Shown here: one piece after another, positions 13,610-23,975 of the stretch
Layout: each line of letters begins with the position of its first letter
Position numbering within the stretch: the stretch's first letter is position 1
Source of the DNA: Talinum fruticosum
Taxonomy: Eukaryota; Streptophyta; Magnoliopsida; Caryophyllales; Talinaceae
DNA length: 64,000 nucleotides
NCBI GenBank assembly: GCA_021018815.1
Contig: JAITYX010000048.1
Span: 1,419,001 to 1,483,000, forward strand
Direction of reading: 5' to 3'
Position numbers and translations under genes: made by a program
Notes under the pieces: model-generated
Seen by the model: the letters and a program-made list of their open reading frames with translations, nothing else
The model's database searches: none
Told to the model about the DNA's origin: nothing

Positions 13610-14237
13610 CACTACTATAACAACAGTCTTTTACTGTAGTTAAAAATGAATTTTTACTATAATTGTAAAGCATTGTCAAAGTGAGCGTAATAGTAAGTCA
13701 ATATCTTTGACTACATAATCATATTAAAAGATCACCTATTACAACGGTTCTCCTAAATAACTATAATAATAGGTAACGGCTATTAAAACAATTCTCCTAG
13801 ATAATAGTAGTGAAAGATAACCTATTACTATAGTTAAATCGAGAGAACCCTAGTGAAAGTCCTGACCAAATTAGGTTTATTACTACGGTTACCTAACATA
13901 ACCATATTAATATGTGAGACCTATTACAAAGGTTCAAAACCGTAGTAATAGGTGAAGTCATACCTATTACTACGATCCTTTATACACTACTACAAAGCTG
14001 TTAATTAGTGATGGATAGAGTTCAGTCGCCAAATAACGACGAAACCGATAAAAAACAACAATTGTGTCGGATAGCGACGGAAATCTGTTTCCATCGCTAC
14101 TCCGTCACTATCCGGAATAGCGACGGACCATTCCGTCGCTAAGTCGTAGCTATGGGAATTACAATTTTCAGATCTAGGAAAAACAAACAAATAAAATTAA
14201 TTTAGTCAATAGCCACGAGAATATTCAGTCGTTCAGT

Positions 14238-14275
14238 CACTAGTACAAAAATTTTTATTAGTGACGGAACAGCTG
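14238..14275. repeat. Internal second copy of the inner CACTA terminus
   Basis: CACTAGTACAAAAA followed by TTATTAGTGACGGA resembles the true left end at 13985 (CACTACTACAAA ... TTAATTAGTGATGGA). It sits about 253 bp further in. No matching right end or target duplication was found, so it is probably a duplicated terminus. Confidence 0.5.
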
Positions 14276-15059
14276 ACTGACTATTCGCTAATGTGTTATA
14301 ATTTCGGTTCGGCCTTTTGGCCGGATCGAGCAACCCGAAACGAAGAGAGAGAACGAATGCGAGCGATTGTGAGCGAGAATGCCAATCGCCACCATGCGTC
14401 CACTACCCCCACCGACCGCCGGTCGTCCGCCGCCGGTCGTCCGCCGCCGGTCGTCCCCGCCCCTTGTTTCCGTGAAGTTTGGCCGGAGGGTTCAAGGACG
14501 GGTGCAAAGCCTATTTCTCCGGTTCGTGACAAAAATAAGAAGAAGCCCTTAACTACCACTACCGGCGCTTCTAAGCCTCAATCCAAGTCGAAGAAAGAGG
14601 AATTTGACGAGTCTCGGTCTAAACCCGCCAAACCCACTTTGAAACCAACCAAATCCAAGAAGGAGGAAGCTGATTTTGGTGATGATAAGAAGCCTATGAC
14701 CAAGGATGACAAGGTTTCTCTTTATCTCCCTCACTTTGTTGTTTCCGATTTCGATAAATTTTTCCTCATAAATCGAGGGTTTGTCTTGGTATAGAAAAAG
14801 GTCAAGAGGAAGAAGGAGGAGGAGAAGGCAAAGGATGACGCGAAGAAGAGAGAGAGGAAGGTGTATGACTTGCACAGGCAGAAACATGACCCCCGAAGAG
14901 GTAAATTTCCCCCTTTGTTAGGTTTTCGTAATTTTATTTAAACTGGCAGGAAAGAGTGATGGTGTTATGGAATTTTGTTCGTTACGAGAGAGACTCATTG
15001 AGAATTTCTATGAAACATTGTATGAGCAAAAACCCACCAGTGAACTTGTTGCGGACTAG
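14261..15059 (+). pseudogene. Captured multi-exon host gene fragment, Lys/Glu-rich protein
   Basis: The first block (14261-14713) encodes a basic, low-complexity sequence with a short Arg-Pro-rich repeat from a GTCCGCCGCCG tandem, then Lys/Glu/Pro-rich segments ending KPMTKDDK. A GT...AG intron fits 14714-14794 and restores the frame past the apparent stop. The second block (14795-14900) continues KKVKRKKEEEKAKDD and RKVYDL. A second intron fits 14901-14988. The third block (about 14989-15059) contains ERDSLR and LYEQKPTSEL, the latter only after a 1 bp loss. From memory, plants have a conserved Lys-rich protein with KVYDLPGQKRD and EERDPLRIFYE motifs; this looks like a degraded copy. Function unknown. 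Retained introns imply capture from DNA, not from mRNA. Upstream and downstream limits of the captured piece are uncertain. Confidence 0.6.
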
Positions 15060-16860
15060 TAAGAATCGATTGTCCCTTCAATCATTCCTACCACCATCTT
15101 TTCATTGAAATGTTTACAAAAATTTTCAACTTTGAATGAAGTATTTACTCGCTGAGTAAAGATTCCAAACTAAAATATGCAAAAGCTGCTTAGGGTTTCT
15201 ACCAGTACTTCCATATTTCCATCTAGATCAGTTGTTCTCTCCGAAAAAAAAAAACTTAATCTTCATGAAATTGGCCTCATCTGGAAATAACAACTCAAGA
15301 AAAACACACAAGCTGTTACTATCTTTGGAACTCTGTTGGAAGAGGCATCGTTTTTTTTTCCCATTTTATTGAGTGATATTGTTTAAATAGACCAATTGAG
15401 TATTAATCGGACTATTTTATTTAGACTTGGCTATTATTATCTGCATGTAGGTATCAAAAATTACCATCTTCGAAGATTTTGCGTGTATTTGGTCCAACAT
15501 GAAGCATGAAATGTCAAATTTTCCGTGCTTGAGTTGCCATCATGTTTACTTCCGCACACTTAAGACACTCGAATGGTGTGTATACTAGGTGAATGATCAA
15601 GATAATTTCTTCTTGTCACTTCCTTTTATTTTTAAGACTAGATGGAACTATCGATGGAAATTGCTGTCATGTTTAAGGGCATTGTTGAAGAGCTATCCGT
15701 TAGAAGTGGCTGCCAATGTGTTGAAGTCATGTGTATTTTTTAACTCGAATTCTTCTTAATGGTTGAGTAGTGATTTCATACCTTCAACTTTGATTAAGTG
15801 TTGGTTTCTTGACTACATAGCTTGTTTTGAGGATTGAGGTTGGCATCACCTGTGTCTTTCGGAATTTGACGAGTATATCTTATTCTTAGATGTGCATTGA
15901 AAGTTGAAACACAAGACTATATTGTAACACTAATGTTTTTGAAGCTCCTTTGTTACCCACTTTTCACGATAGAGGGGAACTAATTGTTGTCGAGTTCGTT
16001 TTGGTTGAGTATTCACCTTCAAATTTGTTCCTCTCATATAGTGCTATCTTGTGGATTTTCTGTTTGAGGATGTGTATAAGTTTACTTGCAACTTTTATTC
16101 ATAGATTAACTAATTACGGATGTGGAAAGTGACTTTAACATGTGACTAATTGTTCTTCCCTACTCGTTAATGGACTCTTCGATCTTCTTATTCTATTGTG
16201 CCTTAACCTTTGACATGTGACCTAAATATTAGTATTAAGTTCATTTCCTCACTTTAATACAGAAAACCTTGGTAATCTTCTTATGATTATGAACATGAGC
16301 GATGAAAGTGTTATGACAAGCTGATGTATTGTTGACGAGCAAACCTATGCTAATATCATGAAGTCTCCAACCGATAAAGTCCAAATCGGAAGAAATTTTG
16401 AGAAGAAAGGAAGTGATGTATTGTTGACAGCAGACGTGAATATTAGTGCCTTAGCCAATAGCACGCTTCACTGAATTTATGAAATCTCAACAAGCATCCG
16501 GATCTCACCGTAGACCGAGTACAATGACAAGAAGAATAGTGAGGACCACTGAATTCGTTATGATCGGAACTTTTGTGTATTGGTGAACATTTTGCGAACT
16601 TTTGGATAATGTGTTTATGGTTGTTTTGTGAACTTTTGTATTTCTGTTTTTGTGAACTTGTGAATTGGTTGTAAATGTGTTTGGATTGTTTATGATTGTC
16701 AAATGTATGTTGGATTTGTATATCCAACTTGGAGGACTACTTTGTGGCATATGTAAATGTCAAATGTAATTGTCACATATGTGAATGCTTGGATTTGTAT
16801 ATTCATTCACATTTTTTGTATTAGGTTAACGAAAAATAAGAAAAAGCTATAGTCGAATTC
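15060..16860. other. Interior of inner CACTA, non-coding
   Basis: No intact frame. Further intron or exon relics of the captured gene may lie around 15420-15600 (an acceptor-like GCATGTAG). The segment 16560-16830 is T/G-rich with repeated TTTTGTGAACTTTTG units that look like transposon 3' untranslated sequence. Confidence 0.4.
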
Positions 16861-17457
16861 CGCCAACACAGCGACGGATTAGCGACAAAAATGCTACGGA
16901 TTAGCAATGGAAATCGGCGACGGAATTCCTGGATATTCCGTCACCGATCTTGAACGACTTAGGAATGGTGTTCCATCGTTGTTCCATCGCTATTTAGCGA
17001 CGGATTCAAAAATTTCCGTTGCTAAATTTTCGCGACGGATTCAGAAATTTCCGTCGCTAAATTTTAGCGACCCGGTATATAGCGACGGACGTCACTAATT
17101 GCAAAATTCCGTCGCTATTGCATATATTTCTATCGCTATTCATCGGTTTTCTAGTAGTGATAGGAACCGTAATAATAGGTCAATTCCTTTTTAACTACAA
17201 TTCCTTTATAAGAACAACAATCTTAGGTCCAGCCAGCACTTTTGACTATGGTTCCTCGATAGGACAGTAGTTAAAAGTAATTATTTTTCACCCTAAAACG
17301 TAATCGACCCAATTCATAAGCAAACCCGAAATGACTTGAATAGCCTAGTTCGAGTTTTTACGCCACTTGCCTCATTTTTAGGAGTTTTTCCGAGTATATA
17401 AGCCAAGGCTCCTGTGATTATTTTCACCGCCTCATTTTTTTCTCTTTTATCTTCCCA

Positions 17458-17661
17458 ATGAAAATGAGTTACGATGCTCTCCCAAGTGACTTTGATGTCG
17501 CCGGTGGATTGCTGCCTACAGAGAAAAGCATATTGCTACCTACGAGAGAAAAGCATATCGCTACTGCTGAGAAAAACGGAGGTAGCAAGATGACAAAGGG
17601 TACATCTACTAGTTCATGTACTCCTTCTCGAATAAGAACTTACCTACGAGAGATGAAGTGA
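17458..17661 (+). CDS. Small unassigned reading frame inside outer CACTA
   Basis: A 67-residue frame starting MKMSYDALPSDFDVAGG and containing two near-identical ATA/CTACC...GAGAAAAGCATA DNA segments. No family was recognised. It sits between the subterminal repeats and the foldback, and nearby sequence partly repeats it (CATCCACC TTCGG after the stop). It may be a relic of element coding sequence or chance. Confidence 0.15.
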   Translation: MKMSYDALPSDFDVAGGLLPTEKSILLPTREKHIATAEKNGGSKMTKGTSTSSCTPSRIRTYLREMK

Positions 17662-17920
17662 AGACGACAAAGGGTACATCCACCTTCGGTGAGTGCTTCA
17701 ACATTTTGATGGAGATTCAACGAGAGTTCAATAGACAAGTGCAAGCCTCGCTTTGATGTATTTAAATGCTTTTATGTATTTAGATGTTCTTTTCTAGCCT
17801 CTACTCATCTCATCATTGTTGCCTCCACTCATCCCATCGCTGATATAAGTGATTGTCTATGTACTTAGTTGCATCATTTAGATGCTTTGATGTATTCACT
17901 TCGATTGTATGTTTTAATAT

Positions 17921-18352
17921 GTGCATTACACTTCGGTTGCGAGATGAGCAAGTCTTGACAAGGCATGTGCGAAATAGAAGAAGTGAATCGACCCTAAATG
18001 CTTAAATAAGATTTAGTAACCAAAAGCTTAATCTTTCTTCAACAATCTCTTTTGATGAGATTCAACGTGAATTCGACAGGACAAATACGGGTTTGTATCT
18101 AGAAGCTTCCTACCGACAAAGTTATTATATGTGTCAAAGCTATATAAAGAGACAAAAACTTTGTCGGTATGAAGCATTTTAGAAAACACAAGCCTGTACA
18201 TGTCTAGCTTGTCTCCTCACGTTGAATCTCCTCAAACGAGATCGTTGGAGAAGGATTAAACTTCGGTACTAAATCTTCTTCAAACATTCAAGGTCGACTT
18301 TCTATTTTGTACACATCTTGTCAAGGCTTGATCCTCTACAACTGCAATGCAC
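17921..18352. repeat. Long imperfect foldback (about 200 bp arms, 33 bp loop)
   Basis: The left arm 17921-18123 pairs with the right arm 18157-18352. Examples of matched blocks are GTGCATT, CTTGACAAG, GATTTAGTA, GAGATTCAACGTGA (exact over 14) and TACCGACAAAGTT (exact over 13) next to the loop. Similarity extends over almost the whole arms with small indels. Transcription in either direction would give a long hairpin RNA. Confidence 0.85.
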
Positions 18353-18696
18353 TCGGACCTATTATTATGGTTCCTATAAAGAACCGTAGTAAGAGGCCAA
18401 GTCATCCTAAAAAGACCGGAGAGGTTGTAAATTTTTTGGGAACACTAGATCTATTACTACAATTCTTATACAAAACTGTAGTGTAAAGTGATACCTATTA
18501 CTACGGTTTTGTCTAAAAATCGTAGTAGCGGGTCTAGTCTTGACTTTTTAATACAATTCTATCCCGAAATCGTAGTTAAAAGTCGGTTTCTTTTCCAGAT
18601 TTTGAAAAAGATGTCACCTCGTCATTTTTTACTATGATTTTCTTCATAACCGTTATAAAAGAACCGTAAATAAAAGTCATTTTTGTAGTAGTACCT

Positions 18697-20094
18697 TTCA
18701 ATTATAATTCGTATTTCCTCTTCTCTTCTCGGCAATTTAAATGTCCGACTCAACAAGATTCTCAAGGTCATTTTTCATGGCTTTCAAATTCCTCAACGCT
18801 ATAGGTAGAAGATTCAATCTCACTCCAAGAACTGCTTGTCGTTTGAAGAGATAATTTGTCCGTGTAAATTGGATGGCTTTTTAGGGCTTGTTCTTTTAGG
18901 TGATAATTTTCTTTTAGGTGGTAATTTTTCAGTGGAGAGTGGAAAAGGCGGGACTTTATAGTAAGAAAGGGATAGAGTGTAATTCATGGATATAAGTCAT
19001 AAAATCAATTGTTAAATATTTTAAAGTGTGAGGGAATAGGATTATTCCGAATGAATAGATTTTTTTCTCGAAATTTAGAATTTTTATTTCGAAAAATACA
19101 ACTATAACTCTCATTGTGAGTTTCACTTACGGAGGATCCGAAGAGACTCAAATATAGACAATCTTATCTCTCGTAAATATATGTATTTATAAAGACCGAT
19201 TCTCTAATATTCACATTAAAAAATTTTGTGAAAATATTTTTAAATAGGTAATTTTGAAACAAAATCAATAACTAAAAGCCCTAACTATCAAAACCAAGTA
19301 ATAAAATATATAAAGAAATATACGTCCATAATTCAAGTAATAAATGTCTAGATACATATAGAATCGAGAATAAAATAGTACCATTATATCAAAGTAGAAG
19401 AAATACAAGATAAATTTATCTCAAAAGAGTGAGATTTCTAAATTGATCCGAAAAGAAGAGGTTCATAGAGGTAGTTTTGAGAAATGCCTGCAAATGAGTT
19501 GCTCCTACTCAGGAGGAGTATTTACTGATGAAACTTATGCACTCTAATTCCAATTCTGTATTATTTTACTCTTACCAAGCATTGCTTCCTTTGTACAATT
19601 TGTATAATGATTCATTGACGAAAAATCCTCTCTCATAAAATATAACACTAATCATATATAATTGACACACAACATTCTCTAATTTGAAATTATTTTAACT
19701 AAGTTGATATCAACTCAACTTGAATTTTGAGTTTTTTTGTTTAAAAATAAATAAATAATTTGTGATTCCAATGCAAATTTATAACTTAGGTTTTCGGGTT
19801 TAATATCTCATTTTTAATTTTCGCAGTTTTTTTTTTCTAAGAAGAAGATAAATACAATTTGATATGAGGGTGAAGTTCATAATATAGCGATCAAGTTAAC
19901 TGTTAGAGGTAGGTTAAGATGATTGTTCTTTCATCTTATTTTAGTACTTATAAGCAACATTAATACTATTGATTACACAATTCTTTAGTTTGTATCATTA
20001 AACACTAATAAAGAGCCATAAGAGAGAAAGGCTTAGCAGTAATTAATAAGGAGCGACAAGAAATAATAAGTGGTTAAGAAATAATATAACGAGT
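18697..20094. other. AT-rich intergenic spacer
   Basis: No gene recognised. The segment starting near 18890 (GGGCTTGTTCTTTTAGGTG) looks like a MITE end but no partner end was found. Confidence 0.45.
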
Positions 20095-20104
20095 TTAAGT
20101 AGAC

Positions 20105-20635
20105 CAGGCAAAACCGACTCGAACCGAACGGGTCAATCCGAACGACCCGAAACCCAAACCGAACCGACATCCGAAACAGTTGAACCGATTTTGACCCGAA
20201 AACCGAAATGAACCGACCCGAAATGACCTGAACCGAAACCGACCCGAATGAAAAATGACCCGAACCGAAACCGAACCGAACCCAAATTGACCCGAACCGA
20301 ATGAGATCCGAATCGATTTAACCCCAATAAAAGTGACCCAACCCACATTTTTTTTGTTGGGTCTCTCGGGATGGACTTTTGTGTCTATAGTGGTATAATT
20401 TTGAATCGATTTTGAACCAAAAAGTGACCCGATTACGACTAGATCCGAAATTAACCCGAATCGAACCCGAACAAGATTGACCGAAGTTGAACCGAACCGA
20501 AGTTGACCCGAACCGAAACCGAACGAACCCGAACGAGATCGACCCGAAGTTTACCCGAACCGAAGTTAACTCGAACCGGACCCGAACAAGATCGATCCAA
20601 AGTTAACCCGAACCGAATGACCCGATTACAGGGTA
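20105..20635. repeat. Degenerate CCGAAC/GACCCGAA tandem repeat
   Basis: Irregular head-to-tail repeats of ACCGAACCGA and GACCCGAAC units in two blocks (about 20105-20345 and 20400-20635), separated by a short unique segment. It translates into Gly/Phe/Arg/Ser repeats on the minus strand, which are an artefact of the repeat and not a protein. Confidence 0.85.
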
Positions 20636-21536
20636 TAGTTTTAAGGATTGGTAAGAATTAGTTATAATGAGTATGATACAGTGAAATAGATAAACCCTTC
20701 ATCAGAATGAAGGGAGAGGGTCTCCCGAATAAAAGAGTTCCAACTTTTAATAGATCTAGTTGTAAATCATCGAATTGAGTTTTATCTTGTTTTAATTTGG
20801 CTTCTAGATGTCTCAAATATAGTAATGCATACAGAATATGAGAAGGTGAATATCTAGTATGAACGAATAGAACAATTAGTTAGGAAAATTAATATCAAGT
20901 ATGAACAAATAGAACAATCACGAAACTATTTAGAAAAAAACAAATGTTAAAGACAAATTTCATAGTGAGAATAAAAGTGAACCTCTGCTAGACGTAAAAG
21001 TTTTATTCTCGGCATGTATCTGTATTTAGCCATTTGTATTTTCTATCAGACGCTTACATTTCTTTATATATAATGTTACTTGATATTTTTGGTTTAAGGC
21101 TTTCCCCACCTTTGTGTTCCAAAGATTTTCTTATCAAAAATTTTTAATGTGAGTCTTTTATAATCGATTTTTTTATTAGTAGAGATATTTATATGGTAAG
21201 ATTATCTACATTTGGATTTCCTCAAACCCCATTTTAGGGGACATATGATGGGAATTATTATGTTATTTCAAAACTTATACCATAGACTAGGGCTTATAGA
21301 TTTGGTGATATGACATAATTTGAGGAAGGGAATATAATTTTTTTGGAAACTATGGAAATAGGGGATGATTTTTAAAAATTAAAAACAATACCATATATAG
21401 TAACTTCAGTCTATAAACTCGAGTTTGTGATATAATTTATATTGTTATTGTTGTTATATTGTTTAGTGATAAAAAATTAAAAATAAATAAAATTTCATCG
21501 CTTTCTTTAACCTTAATCTAGCATCTTCATAAGTTA
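20636..21536. other. AT-rich intergenic spacer
   Basis: Nothing recognised: no frame, no repeat structure beyond short A/T runs. Confidence 0.5.
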
Positions 21537-22362
21537 TGGTGTATTCTCGTTGAGCCGAGCCTAGCCTATCGAGGCTCGGAGTTTGGCAAAATCAAGCTCG
21601 AGTTCGGTATGGCAAAAGCTTGAGCCTAAGCTTGGCTCATCAAAAGTTCAAGCTCGAAATCGACTCATCCTTGACTCGTTAGTTTAATACGCTTCTTTTA
21701 AACTCCTATTTTAAAGTTCAAGTCACACTTTATATATTTACTATAAATACATAAACTTGAATATATCTAAGGCTCCTTTTTTCTCAATTATCACAATATA
21801 TACACTTAAAAAATAGTATAAAACTTAGATAAAATATTCAACGATTTGATAATCAAACACAATATACACACATTTTTTATGTACATTTTATATATCTTGG
21901 TTCTTGATTTTCATCTATGTATATATTATTAATTGGTATACAAAAGGTTTAATAAATTAGGTGTAACGAATGCTTTACATATAAAATCCAAATTAAAATA
22001 ATTATGCTAAATTACAAAATTAAAATTATTTGCTAGATCGGTGACCAAAATTTTTTTCAAAAGCTAATTTCCACAAGTTTTAGCTCGTGTGTTTCAATTT
22101 GTTTACGCTCATTTGATTAGCTAACTTGCTCGGCTTGTTTTCTCGACTTGTCGCCTAGTTCGTTCATTCGACTATTTTGTAATTGACTCATGTAGACATG
22201 GCGAACTTACAAGCTCACAAGCCGAAAGCTCGAGCTTGGTTCGAATAACTAACCAAGCTCGAGCTCGACTCGGATAACTAAACAAACTTGGGCGGCAAGC
22301 CTTTCGTCATTCATCTAGCAAGGGTTCGTGAGCTGGCTCGGCTTAGTTACACACCAAGATGT
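21537..22362. mobile_element. Inverted-repeat non-autonomous element with GAGCTCG motifs
   Basis: The left part begins GGTGTATTCTCGTTGAGCC and contains GAGCCGAGCC and CTCGAGTTCGG. The right part ends GGCTCGGCTTAGTTACACACC, whose reverse complement starts GGTGTGTAACTAAGCCGAGCC. The left outer segment (21537-21670) and right outer segment (22140-22345) are rich in AGCTCGAGCTCG units; the middle is AT-rich and empty. No coding capacity, and no convincing target duplication. Superfamily not assigned. Confidence 0.55.
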
Positions 22363-22963
22363 CAAGTTATAAATTCGATGACATGATACATTTTTAAGAG
22401 AGATAATATAATTTTATTTTAGACTGAAAACATGTAGAAAAAACGAATAAATTTAAAAAAATGAAATCATGCATTTTCAGTAAAGTTTAAATAGATAGAT
22501 ACAAATAAAATTCTAAAACAAGATGGACAACAAACTCAAAAACTCTAATTTCGCAAAATTCCTATATTCCAAAGCTAAACAAACAAAAAAGACGGGAAAA
22601 AGGTGGGGAAAAAAAAAGTAAAATTCTGAAGAAATGGGCCCAGTAATTCAGTGGGCTTAGTTTCAGTGGTTTCCAGTCATTATCAACTATTCTGCCCCAT
22701 CCATGATCCATCCAAACCTTGCCACGTACTCCGCGTAATTTCCAATAATGCCCTTGTGAATGTCCTTTTTCTGTCATATTCTGAGGGCAATGCTGGGGTC
22801 AGATTCTTAGACTGGGCCCCACTCTCTCAACTCGACAAATTTTATAATTTCCTCCAATTACATGTCACCTTTTCTCAACTCATCTTCAAATTCGTGAATA
22901 AAACTTTTTCTCTTCCATTTTCAAAAAAGGTGGTGTCATTGCTATACTTTTCATTTTGCCTTT

Positions 22964-23018
<55 letters not shown>

Positions 23019-23975
23019 GGACTTATTATTGCTTTTGATTTGTAATCATTCCAATTGTGAAATGGATGTGTTTGGCTAATTTAACTTGTAAAAATATTTA
23101 ACTTGTAAACTATATGTAACGGAGAAAATATATGATATTTTTAAAGTTTGTTTTAGAAATTATAAAGTGTATATAATACTAACACAATAAATTTGATAGT
23201 AAGAGAATGAACTCCAAAAAGAAGCTTAATATGATTGTATCATACAACTATTTTTGCAATATTTGTGAAGAATAAATCATATTTTGAACAAGTTAATATA
23301 GAAACTACTTACTTTATAATTAACTTGAGATGAAATATGTTTAAGATTCAACTTATAAAGAATAATGAAGATCATAACGATTTAGTTTATGTTTCAAAAA
23401 AAAAGTTATTATTTACCCTAAACTTCGGTTTGACATAGAAAAAAATTACATTAAATTTTTTTTATAAAAAAGTAACCCTTCTTATACGCTGTTTTTGATA
23501 TCCATGAAATGATAGTACAACAAATGACAAACATAAACAAGTTACTAATGTAGAGGTTTTTTTGGAGGGGGTTTCCTTTTAATCAACCTAACTATTCAGT
23601 AAGTTAAAAAAAAAAACAAAATTGTTGTAGCGAAATTCTGGAATGAAGAAATGGTACTAGCAAATTAAAGATTAAATAAAATAATGGGGGTGGTTTAAAT
23701 AGGGGTATCGTCTTTTCTTTTTTTTTTTAATAGCAAAACAATCATCAATCTAGTAATAATTCAGTAGGACCCTAATTAAAAAAAGAAATAAGGAAAAAAA
23801 GCAGTGGGCTAAGTCCAACCACTCAATCATACATAAATGGACAAACCACTTCAAGTGGTATTTTGTAGAGTCCCACTAGGGAGTTGTTGCTCATTATCTC
23901 CCAAAATATATCCCCAAGCTCCAAACACTCCCTCCCCCTCCCAGTCCCACATTCCAAAACCATACTCACCCAACC
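22363..23975. other. Spacer and probable upstream region of the FLZ gene
   Basis: AT-rich with a more GC-rich island at about 22630-22830 carrying TGGGCC/GGGCCC motifs of the kind found in plant promoters. A (TA)n tract lies at 22968-23015. A possible TATA element (AAAATATATCCCC) lies at about 23902-23914, some 65 bp upstream of the FLZ ATG. The frame across 22651-23079 encodes no known domain and runs through the TA repeat. Confidence 0.4.
22968..23015. repeat. (TA)n microsatellite, about 24 units
   Basis: Pure alternating TA. Confidence 0.95.

Larger units (their letters stand above)
13985..17159. mobile_element. Inner CACTA transposon nested in the outer one
   Basis: The left end is CACTACTACAAAGCTG and the right end is TTTTCTAGTAGTG (reverse complement CACTACTAGAAAA). 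It is flanked by ATA on both sides (13982-13984 and 17160-17162). Subterminal regions are full of AGCGACGGA / TCCGTCGCTA units at 14030-14145 and 16865-17140, a different set from the outer element, so the two belong to different families. Length is 3,175 bp. The interior holds what looks like a captured host gene fragment and no transposase, so this is a Pack-type CACTA. Confidence 0.9.
13610..18693. mobile_element. Outer CACTA (En/Spm) transposon, non-autonomous
   Basis: The left end is CACTACTATAACAACAG and the right end is ...TTTTTGTAGTAGTA, the expected ...TAGTAGTG with one terminal mismatch. Both are flanked by CCT (13607-13609 and 18694-18696), matching the 3 bp duplication of CACTA elements. 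Subterminal regions carry many copies, in both orientations, of CCTATTACTACGGTT-like units (13740-13980, 17160-17240, 18360-18680), the usual transposase-binding architecture. No transposase domain was found. The element is split by a second CACTA at 13985-17159. Without that insertion it is about 1.9 kb. Confidence 0.88.

Noticed and set aside
18890..19290. MITE starting GGGCTTGTTCTTTTAGG
   Set aside because: The only candidate opposite end (near 19270, AAAGCCCTAAC) matches over too few bases and has no flanking duplication.
20095..20348. Minus-strand frames rich in Gly/Phe/Arg/Ser resembling a repeat protein
   Set aside because: They are translations of the degenerate CCGAAC DNA repeat; several frames read equally well and none has a start context or flanking gene structure.
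22651..23079. 142-residue frame upstream of FLZ
   Set aside because: It runs through a (TA)n tract giving a Tyr-Ile repeat, has no domain, and lies in a promoter-like region.
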